Assembly: GCA_016801845.1 (NCBI GenBank) | Contig: CM028917.1 | Coordinates: 8,076,501 to 8,140,500 of the forward strand | Source: Polydactylus sextarius | Taxonomy: Eukaryota; Chordata; Actinopteri; Polynemidae | Length of the DNA: 64,000 bases | Reading direction: 5' to 3' | Part shown: piece by piece, positions 12,770-22,509 of the stretch | Layout of the letters: each line of letters starts with the position of its first letter | How positions within the stretch are numbered: position 1 is the first letter of the stretch | Translations under genes and position numbers: made by a program | Notes under the pieces: model-generated | What the model saw: the letters and a program-made list of their open reading frames with translations, nothing else | Database searches by the model: none | What the model was told of the DNA's origin: nothing

Positions 12770-13321
12770 ACATCACAAACACAAGAGGTAAAAACATTTT
12801 CTGAACTATTTATTTAGCTGCAGATCAAACAGTTTCAAACATGTATTTTGTCAGTGTTTGACAGACATCCACATCTTTGCTCTGATGTCTGAAATGTTTG
12901 GGAGATCACTGATAAACAAGTAAAACAATCATACAAAAATGTCTTTTCTGAGCATGCCAAATGACAAATGGTTGGCCGGAGAAAAAAGAAAAAACATAAT
13001 ACATGGTAGTCTGGCATTTTTTCAGTGCAGAGCATAGTGTTTTTGTGAGTTGCCTACTGGAATACCAAACAAATGTTTCCAATGACGTGTATAACCAGAT
13101 AAAGAATGTAAATCAAATTCACATTTTCTTTAGATTCAACAAATGATGATCTAGATCAAATCAAGACGAACTGGGAGCACTCTTCCATAGTTTGCTAAAG
13201 GTAAAGTGATCTGGCTGATGACAGCTACCTCTATTACTCTGCACAGAAAACACATAAAACTAATACACTCCTGTTGTTCAGAGTGCCACACTGAAAATTT
13301 CCCCCAAAGCCCTCTTGAGTC

Positions 13322-16300
13322 TCAGAGGAGTCCCTCCATCTCCCTCATAAAGGCTTCATACACCTGGTCCTTAGTCTTCATGTTGGGCTGAGACACAGCA
13401 CCCATCTGGGCTGGGTTAACCAGGCCCATCGAAGCAGCCACTCCCTGTTGTTTCTGCCCCTGGCCACCGCCAATGCCTTCATCTCCCCTCCGTCCTCCAA
13501 CACCACTGCTTCCTTTCTCCAGAGGCCCAGGTGCTGCACCGGGCATCACTCCGACCTTGTCCCTACGCACCCTCAGTGCCGTGGGCACAAAGCGTGTGAC
13601 CTCTGCCTTCGGATTGATAATCTGAGGTTTGGCAGAGATAGTTGCGCCACCAGAGCCAGCTCCCGCTGTCAAGCCGCCTCCTGCGGCTGCGACAGAGGTG
13701 ATGTTGGCTCGTTTTTCGATGGTGGCTGCGTGGTGAGGGTTGCTGCCAGGATTGCCGCCCGTGGGGGCAGCTGTCCCCGGAGGTGGGGGCATCTGCATGA
13801 CACCCGGTCGCATGGGCATGGCAGGGGGTGGTAGGTTGCTCTGTGAACTGTCCTGGCCGGTTCCAGAGCCTTTCTGCCGTTGGACAATGTTGGGAGGAGC
13901 ACTGACCACATTGGAATTGAGTGTTGGAGGGAAGAGGGACAGTGGTGGGGCAAGTGGACGTGGGGGGCCTCCTGCTCTTGGGGGAGGAGGTGGGATACCT
14001 GTAAGGACACACAAGATGAACTGTATGTGACATTCTCCATAAAGTTCGCATATGGCACCACACATGTCTACACACACAGAATGGTCTTGATTTTTTACGG
14101 TCTTTACCGTCACTGGTATTTAGGATAAATATATACATTTCCTGGCAATGATGTTGCCCAACATATGTTCATACTATAGTATATATACACACAATTTACC
14201 TTTTCACATATGGCTCTACACATGTGCATTAACACATACAGATAAATGCCTTTATACACACTATGCTCTGTGTAAATATGCCTACCTGGTGGTGCTGGAG
14301 GTGGTAGTCTGGGAGGAGGTCCACGTGGTGGGGGACCTGGAGGGAGACCAGGAGGGGGGCCTGGTGGAGGGCCAGGTGGTCGGCCTGGAGGAGGTCCAGG
14401 AGGCAGAAGACGAGGCATTGGACCCCTCATGCCTCCAGGCATACCAGGGGGCCTCAAAAATGGAGGCGCACCTAAAGAAATAAATGAGGCATGTGGCTGG
14501 CAGTTCAGAGTGAAAATGTTGGATTATAGCTAAGAAAATAGTATCTAACCTGGTGGTGGTCCAGGAGGAGGACCAGAGGGCGGACCAGGAGGCCTCATTG
14601 GAGGCGCTGGAGGTGGACCCAGTGGTGGAGGCCCAGTCATTGGAGGACCTTGCATATGTGGAGGCCCTTGCTGTCCCACTGGTCCAGCTGGAGGCGGGAG
14701 ACGCTGATTGGGCATGAGGTGAGACTGGTTGTCCCCTGGCGGTCCCCTGTCCTCAATGTCTGAGTTGTCTGATTCATCTGTGTACTCCTCCTCTACCTCT
14801 TCTTCTTCCTCCTCTTCAGGAACTGACTGACCTGAAGAAAAGGAAATAACACCATACCTTGGCATCACAGACAGAAAACAAGATGTACCAGTGCACCAAA
14901 TATGCAGCAGTGACATTAGTTTATTATAGTACCTGCCATCCTTAACATCATGGCCTGCAGAGGGGTAATGGCTTTGGTCTTCTTCACCAGCCTCTTTTTC
15001 TTCCTCTTTCCTTCACGTGGTGCCTCTGGAGGCATATCAGCGAAACGTACGCTACGACCTAAAGCATTCGGACATTAACATATTCATCAACAAAATACAT
15101 TAGAGTAGGAACACAAATTCTTATGTTTTAATTTTTCAGAAAATGCTAACCAAAGTTTTGCTCCTCTGTATGTAAACTACAAATAAAAGCAGGAAAACGC
15201 ACCATGTAAGGCCACAACATGCAAAACTATGCTGGAGAAATTCTGAGGCTCTCACCAGCATGTCTGTCACTTCTGTCCTCCTCTCTTTCTCTCTGATCAT
15301 CCTGCCTGTCCAAACTCCTTCTCTGGTCACCGTCTCCTCCATCGTCTCTCTCTTCTTCACTGTCCTCTTCAGAGTTGCTGTCATCATCGTCCAAGTCCTC
15401 GCGATCTCTGTCGCTCTCACTGCCACTATCCCGATCTCTTCCCATCTCCATTGCAGAGTCTTTGTCTAAACCGGGAATGGAGGGCTCTATTCAGAGAGAA
15501 GCAAGAGAGTTAATGGCAACACGTTATGAATAGTGATGAGAGTACAGTACAATTATTATTATTACACACAGCAGTCAGAAATATATGCACTAAGGGGACA
15601 ATTCATGTATTACCTGCATCATAAACTCGTCGAACAGGAATGCCATACAGTGCCAGGACCTGTGGAGGTGGGGGCCCAGGTGGGGGCCCAGGGGGCTTCT
15701 TCCCTGGAGGTAAACGTGGGACACCCGGCACTGTTGCCATCACCGGCCCAGAGGATGATGAAAGAGGTCCTTTACTGAGACGTACAGGACAGAGAAATAC
15801 CTCAGTGGAATAGTGATGCACAGCAGCATCATATACAGAGTGTTCATGCTGAGAACTATAACATTTACAGCCCAGGACCTACCCAAAAGTGGAGGTCTTT
15901 TTCAAGATGGAGGGAGGCTGAGCTCCTGGTAGTGGGATGTCCTGGATGTGGATATTGGAGGGGGCATGAGGCATATCTGGTAAAGGGATACTGTCAACCT
16001 CCACTGACTCTGCATTCTGGAAAAAAGAAATGATACATACAACAGTAAATACAGAGTTAGAAAAGTCAGTGCAATGAAAAGGAATAACATCATTAAGAGC
16101 TGATACTAAACACACTTAAACAAAAGATACAGAAAAGACACAAATGATCAGCATCTGATTAATCAAAAGCTTTTAACTTAAATTAAACAATATGAAGCTT
16201 TTCGCCTGCAACCATTTATTTCCATGATGTCTAATAGCCAAACCAGCTACTACAGAAGTCTGTACGCTACATCCTCTTATTCATAATTCAACATTTGAGT

Positions 16301-17108
16301 CAAGTCCTTGATAAGTACAGTAAATAAAAATATACATTTGCTTTAATATACAAACAGACCTTGACTGAGTCAAAATAAAGAGCCAGCTGCCCCCGTTTGG
16401 TCTCATAGTCCAGTTCCAGTTTGCGCAGCTCCTTGTATGTTTCGGGATTCTCTCTCTCATACAGACGGACAATACGCTCAAATGTCTCTCGGAGCTTCTT
16501 CCTCTTGTCCCTCAACACCTTCTCATTCAGGAGTGGCTGCTGAACTGGATTGAACTCTGTTGAAGTTGTTGGAAAATCATTTGTAAAATTTGAAAAAGAC
16601 AAATGTCTGCTGAAACTGTTAAACAGCAAAGTTCTGAAATGCATGAATGCCCGACGACGACAACAACGACACAAATTCAGCCCTCTCACCCATCTCATCC
16701 AGCTTCTCCATGTCCCTGATGATCTGTCTGGGATCCTTCATCTTCAGCACCGCTGCTCTCACCATCATTCTCTGCTTTTTGTTCTAGCAGGGGAATAAAA
16801 ACATTAAAAATGTTACAAACTCAATACATGATCATACAAGACTTTTAAATGTGAACCATATGTTTTTAGTCTGTGAGTACCTTTTTTAGCTCCCTTTTCC
16901 TGGCCTCCTTTCCTGTAAGACAGGTAGAAAATACACTAGTTATTGTTCAGACATCACATTACAGAATCAGATCAGTAATAGATCAGGTGTTTTCCAACAA
17001 GTTGGTGCCAGAGGAGTCCGCTGTAGGGTTTGGTCGGTACTTACTGGCCTGGTCGGTGGGATTCATAAACTTCCCACTCTTGGTGGAGGAGGTTGAACGT
17101 CGCCCCAT
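13322..17108 (-). CDS. wbp11: WW domain-binding protein 11 (splicing factor)
   Basis: WBP11 (SIPP1/NpwBP) is a nuclear spliceosome-associated protein that binds WW domains (for example PQBP1) and PP1. Coding exons (minus): 17108-17045, 16912-16881, 16783-16690, 16556-16360, 16016-15883, 15774-15614, 15486-15256, 15058-14933, 14831-14550, 14471-14286, 13998-13322. They total 2184 nt, giving 727 aa with exact frame. The start MGRRSTSSTKSGKFMNPTDQ is the family's conserved N-terminus. Other features: a coiled-coil-like basic region to about residue 130; SIPLPDMPHAPSNIHIQDIP, the signature after KNAESVEVD; an Asp/Ser/Glu-rich region about 227-304; a basic stretch KRKKKRLVKK; poly-Glu near 350; PPGPPPG-type WW ligands about 385-545; a conserved block AKPQIINPKAEVTRFVPTAL at 625-644; and a final YEAFMREMEGLL. 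The fish protein is longer than human (about 641 aa), mainly through Gly/Ala-rich inserts before the C-terminus. Confidence 0.97.
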
Positions 17109-17598
17109 GTTGACGGTTCGTCTCTTTCACCCTGCGAAAGTGAAAAATCCAATGTGAAATTTAATTGATAATTCTTGTCCACAGAAAAGTGTCCAACATA
17201 TTTAACTTACTTCCTATCTCACAGACAATTTAGTGTGCACTGTACTGTATCGTTACGGAGTATAACAATGTGGAAACATTGTTAACTTAGCAACAAATAT
17301 ATTAACATTGCATGTCTTTCTCAGTATGACGCTTAGCTGCTGAGGGCTAACAAGTTGACATTCAACCTATGACTAGATAACAAGCAAAGCCAAAGTATTA
17401 TTTTTCAGTAGTATAGCTGCGAATGTGCTAGGTAGCTAGCAGGAGTAGTTAGGCGAATAACTTTCCCTCCAATAATTATCAACTTATTAGCTGGTTGTGC
17501 ACCATTTGATGTGCAAGTTAGCTTAAAACGTTGGCATACACTTCAAGCTAGGGCCGCGTTAGCATCGACAATAGCACAGAAGCGAACCTGGACTTTAC

Positions 17599-17748
17599 CT
17601 CTTATTTAAATAAAAACACGTAGAGCGTAACGCCCTAATCCCGCACCACTCGGTGCCAAAATGAAGAACAAAACTTTTTAAGCCCTGAAAGAAAAAACAA
17701 GAGCCTTCAGGATTGAATGCACGTTAGGACTCCGCTAGCCGTTCGCCA
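17599..17748 (-). other. wbp11: wbp11 5' noncoding exon and core promoter
   Basis: A donor AATAAGAG|GTAAAG at 17599/17598 matches the CGCAG acceptor at 17132 that opens the ATG exon, implying a noncoding first exon; its 5' end near 17745 is inferred. Directly upstream, on the minus strand, are an ATGGC (YY1-like) element at 17745-17749, a CTTCCG ETS-type site at 17771-17776 and a perfect CRE octamer TGACGTCA at 17786-17793. No TATA box is seen. This is the usual composition of a housekeeping promoter. Confidence 0.65.
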
Positions 17749-17799
17749 TGTTTACTGCCGCGAGCGAGAGCGGAAGAGACGATTTTGACGTCATCAAAA

Positions 17800-20700
17800 C
17801 AAGTCACAGTCATTTTTGGAAAAAAAAAACAAAAAAAAACATTTTTTAAATTTTCAGCAGTTAATGAATATTTATGTATTTTTGAAGTGCTTTTAAAAAT
17901 ATTTGAATCATAAATATAATAAACATGATTGCGGACATCATGTTGGCATTGTGCCGCCTGATGGTCACTGTGAGTAACTACAACTGCATCATTAGACATC
18001 TACATATAGACGTAAACAGCATTTACAGCGAGGGTGAAAACAACCTGTAGCCAAGTGACTGTAATCGTGGTTTCCATAGTGAAACTATACTGTTTACTGG
18101 CACTTTCTAGTTTTTCTCTGCAGGTTGACACAGAAATCATAGGTTATGTCAGTAATGATGATTAAACATAATGAGGTAGTGTTAATATGAAGACTACTCA
18201 CACACTTTTATTTCAGATTATCTGTGGTAAGAGGTATTGTGGGTGTTTAAATGAAAATACATATAGCTATATGCTTTTACATGAGCTTTGTTTTAATGAA
18301 AAATTCTCCAAATGTTTTAGCTGAGCTATTTTAAAATAATTACTAGACCAGATCAGTTGATTACGTTACCTTAAAAAGTCTTGTTTTTTCTGTAGTAGAG
18401 CCGTCAAAGGCCAGAAGGAGGTTTAAATTTTGAGTTTAAGTGGAAAGACCCATGTGAAATGGTGGTGTTCGTTGGATAGAGAAGTAAAAGTTGATGACAG
18501 TGGTGGTATAAAATGAAGAGAAAACACATGAGATATGAGTGGTATAGATAATAGATGGATGCAAGGACGGATGGATCTGTCTTCCAGTAAAATGAGGATG
18601 AGGATGAACACAAAATAACAACTAAACAACGACTGACCTCTGCTTCTTGGTACTCATTTTCCAAGTTGTCATGCAAGGTGTTTGGAAATTCACCGCAGTT
18701 GGCACCTGAACCAGGAAATGTTCAGTGTTGTCTTTGGGGAAATCACTGATCAATTAGCAGGCATTTGCCTAAGATCAAACAACATAAAGTCATCTAAAGA
18801 ACTGAAAATATATTAATATTGCACACACTCACAACGTGTTTAGAGTTTATTTACTACTCGGCTGAAAAACTGAAACCTTTTCTTCAGTTCTTTCTAAAAA
18901 ATGTTCAGAGAAGAATTAAAGAGCATACGTGATAATCTACAATGAGGGTTTGCTGTGGATGTGTATTGTATGATTATTTGATTGATGCTGTTTCTCCAGG
19001 GTTAACAGACCTGTGTCCCCAGCAACCTATATAACAAAAAATCACATCTTTCACTTGTCAGAAAACCTCTGTGTTACATGTAAGTTAGCATCTTCTGAAA
19101 ACTAATGCTGCTGTTATTCTTCATGTTATCATTTAGTATATAACCTTCCAAACTGTAAAATTCCTCTTTGTTATTCTGCTCACACCTACATGCTATTTTT
19201 GGCTCAAAGAAAACATGTGTGTCAATCACAGCAGTAGCCTCTGTATGACAACATCAAAGCCTGCCAAGTTTCATAGTTTTTAGTCTTGATAAGCTGAGCA
19301 AAGTCTGTAATGTCTACATTGAAGCTGTAAAGAAACTCAAAAGCTGTAAAATGTTTCATGCAGTGCTACTGAAAGTTTTAAATAAAGGTCTGATCCAACA
19401 CACTGTACCAGCTACATCAAATGATGTTTTTTTGTTTGTTTGTTTTTGTTTTTAAAATGCTTACCAGCCTCATTATATAAATACATTACCATTCACTTTA
19501 TATAAATTCTCCATCATTTCAGTGCCTCCATACAATATCATGTGTAATATCAATTTTTTACCAGCAGATTTCGCCAAATCTCAGCCATGCCCCACACCAG
19601 AAACAGTCACAAATACATCGGATTTGCTGCAGCTGCGATCCTATGTATTACTGAAATGTGGCTTTTTTTGAAACAATGCATGCTTCAGTATTTTGGTAGA
19701 ATTTATTCATGTCTATTTATATTTTGCTTTCATCAGTCCAATCATTTGAGTGCAGTTAGGATGATACTGACTATGTGACCAGGGAAATTTTATATAAGGA
19801 AGAAAAGCTCCGCAGTATTTTATGAAGACAAATGCTGCATGAATACAGCTGTTGGATGATGCATCCATAAATAGGCCACATTTCCTTGTTCTGTGTGACG
19901 AGAACAGGTTAAAAACAGGTTTGACACTATTTTCAGATAAAGGACTCAGTGATAAGTTTCTGCATTGTTACAGCTTTTGTAACGTTTGTTTTTGTTTGCA
20001 GACACTTAAAACTACTTTTGGAAATCACCCACGTAGAAACGTGTCTTTTGTCTCTTCAGGTAGAATCAGAAACAGGTGGCATGAAATGAGGGTGGTTGAA
20101 GATGAAATGATCTTTGCCACTGTGGTATTTTTATCTCTCTCTATCTGTGTGTGTGTGTTTGTGTAAACCCTGTTTATTGTATCGACTTATTTAAAGAGGC
20201 ATTAGACACAGATTATGTTTCTATATAATTCTTTTTGGTGGAATTCACCCCCAACGCCTCCTCCCTGTTACTGGCAAGGTGATACTGTCTCACTGCCAGC
20301 TCTCCACCTCACACACCCACTGGCACACGCAGGCAGTTTTAGTTTGCCACAAAGTAACTAACCCTCACAGATCAGTGGCAGTTTCACTCATTATCATTTT
20401 TGCTGTACACATACATGTTGAGGAAATCACCAAACATATGCAAATATTCTGAATTTCTTAAGACATTTTATGTCCATATCAGTCAGTCATTTAATTCTAT
20501 ACAATTAGATTTAGTTTGCTGTTTGTCAGCTCATCACCATAATTATCACCATGCAAGTTCCATATACACATGTAGAATAATAACAATAACAATAATGATA
20601 ACAATTTAGAAAATACACCAGTAATAGTAATAAAGCTGTATTAATCATAAAAGGCAAAGTAATGAAAAACTTACTGGTTGACTGGTGTATTAAAATGATT

Positions 20701-21140
20701 TGTTTTTGTTTCTTTATACATGCTTTATTGTACATAAATCTTTTCAAAATGAAAGACCATTTATGAAGTGTAACTTCTTTTTTTCACATGTAAATAGGGA
20801 CTGATACACACACCTTCGATTTAATTCACATGAAACAAGTACATTGTAAAAACATGCAGTAATGTAGTAAATATGTACAATATACTATGCTGTTTTGAAA
20901 AGTCTTTCTTCACTTTATATTTCTCCTTGTTGTTGTCACGTTGTCTTCTGCCAAGTTTGACCATCGCAATCAACATGTACTGCATGTGTACATGTGTACA
21001 ACATGTACACATGTACTGACAAGATGTTATGTGTTTTACAGTTGAATTTTTTACAAAAATATTTGACTATTCATGCTATTCTGCATTTTTCAGTGAGGTT
21101 TTGACGTGGTTATGTTTTCCTGGAGCCACCACCCATGTAG
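17800..21140. other. Intergenic, no gene seen
   Basis: About 3.3 kb of AT-rich DNA between the wbp11 promoter and the left Phafin-like copy. In mammals the region next to WBP11 holds C12orf60, SMCO3 and ART4; I find no recognisable coding remnant of these. The only notable structure is the palindrome at 20988-21016. Confidence 0.6.
20988..21016. repeat. Perfect 12-bp palindrome with 5-nt loop
   Basis: Arms GTACATGTGTAC (20988-20999) and GTACACATGTAC (21005-21016) are exact reverse complements around AACAT. It lies about 130 bp outside the outer edge of the inverted gene duplication. Confidence 0.9.
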
Positions 21141-21143
21141 GTG

Positions 21144-22420
21144 TCAATATGATGCTTTATGATGGTGAACACAGTCAGTTATGGAAGAGTCTTGATGTGG
21201 TTACATTTTACTTGGGGAACTGCTGCACTAATCGTCAGTGAGCTGAGTGCCAATCTGTCTCCATCTGCCCATATCGGAGTCCAGCCAGTTGCTGGGAGTG
21301 AAGTTCTGCATCATCTCCTCCTCTTCATTGCTGGATGCTGGCACATCCTCCTCCTCCTCCTCCTCTGAGCTGTTCTTTCCAGTGCTGTTTCCCCTTTGGC
21401 GAGCTATCTCATCTTCTTTACTGGTTCTGTGACAGAGACTGCAGATCCTCTGTTTCTTAGTGGGGTGAATGTGGTCAATCACTGCTCGCCACTTGGAGCA
21501 TGAATTACATACCAAAAAGCCACATTTTCTGCAGTGGTGTCGACGGTTGGTTGTTTTGAACTTAGCCAAGCAGCGCATGCACTTGTAGGCGGCTTGGTCT
21601 GGGATCCAGGAAACAGCAAAGTTGGAGCTGGGTTTGCAGCTGCCGCCCTGTAGCAGGCTGGTCCGGCAGTCCTCAATGTGATCCATCCAGGCCCGTTTCT
21701 CCTCGTATGTATTGGCGGACACAAAAAAGGATTTGCGTGGTGTACGGATAAGCCATTGGTTCTTCAGTCCCACGCCATCCTCCAAGTCCTCCAGCTGGAT
21801 GTCCTCTGAAATTACAGAGAAGATGGAGGAAATAAGACATGGATACTTTGCTACAGTCAACAAGTTTCTCTACTAAAAAAATTATTCACTCACAACTCAA
21901 AAGTTTTATTTTTTTGACAATGCTTAAAAATGTGTTAGTATTAAATTTCCACCAATAAGCTGCAACAAATCATCAAAACCATTTAAAGTTGTAAAAAGCC
22001 AACACCAAAGCAATCATAACTACACAGGCCACAGAGTCACATTACAGTTTACGATGATACAAATGCCAGTTTGATCATATTTTCCTTTTCTTTTTGGATA
22101 TTTTGTATCTGAGTGGATGGAGCCTAGTGTCCACAGTAGAGGAAGATGAGTTTCTCACCTAGAGGGATGATCTTCTGCTTTTTGTGCCAGCGGCCGTTCA
22201 CAATGATGCTGCCGTAGACCAGGATGTCGTTGAAGAGGAAGAAGGCTTTCATCTGATGCTTCCGACGACCCTGTTTTATCAGACGGCCCTCTCCGATCAG
22301 AACCCGATCAGGCTTGGACAGAGTCCGTCCTGAAGGACCAAAGGAATTCTCCACCGCCTGGATACGGTCACGGTTCTCCTTCACACATGAGAGCTGGTCA
22401 ATCATTGTAGCTCTGTCTGT
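21144..22420 (-). repeat. Left arm of a large inverted repeat
   Basis: The reverse complement of this segment matches 26118-27342. Identity stops abruptly at 21144/27342 outside, where both sides share AATATGATGCTTTATGATGG, and at about 22413-22420 inside, just upstream of the shared AGACAGAGCTACAATGAT. Coding parts differ at 9 of 825 positions by hand count. The introns align with indels: 353 nt here against 299 nt in the right arm. Confidence 0.9.
21228..22405 (-). CDS. Phafin-like PH and FYVE domain protein, copy 1
   Basis: Two coding exons (22405-22159, 21805-21228) join as CCTCTAG|GTGAG ... TTTCAG|AGGACATCC to give 274 aa. Residues about 36-131 form a PH domain (RVLIGEGRLIKQGRRK ... AWMDHIEDC). 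Residues 149-210 form a FYVE zinc finger with the WxxD motif WIPD, the basic RRHHCR motif (170-175), the RIC motif (202-204) and all eight zinc cysteines (158, 161, 174, 177, 182, 185, 204, 207). The order PH then FYVE matches PLEKHF1/2 (Phafins), phosphoinositide-binding proteins of endosomes and lysosomes. Residues 230-247 are a poly-Glu tract, and the C-terminus (WLDSDMGRWRQIGTQLTDD) is not one I recognise. Mammalian PLEKHF1/2 coding regions are intronless as I recall, so this is likely a separate fish paralog. Compared with copy 2 it carries K166/T167 instead of T/P beside the FYVE basic motif. Its frame is open upstream to an ATG at 22504. The start at 22405 was chosen by agreement with copy 2. 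Confidence 0.88.
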
Positions 22421-22460
22421 GAGATCTCTTATCTGAATACAATGCATCCAGTGTTTCAGG

Positions 22461-22491
22461 TTTCTAGTAGTAGTATTTCCTGATGACATCA
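22461..22491 (-). promoter_or_regulatory. Degenerate CRE/TATA promoter of Phafin-like copy 1
   Basis: On the minus strand, TGATGTCA (22491-22484) and TAGAAA (22466-22461) align base for base, with the same 17-nt gap, to TGACGTCA and TATAAA of copy 2. Each has lost its consensus by one base. If these motifs drive copy 2, copy 1 should be expressed differently or weakly. Homology of the two segments is seen directly; functional loss is inference. Confidence 0.55.
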
Positions 22492-22509
22492 CAGAACTTT
22501 CCATTTAAA

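Noticed and set aside
13448..14483. Plus-strand and alternate-frame open frames over the wbp11 exons
   Set aside because: They overlap exons of wbp11 in other frames. The minus-strand exons have splice sites, frame continuity and family similarity; these do not.
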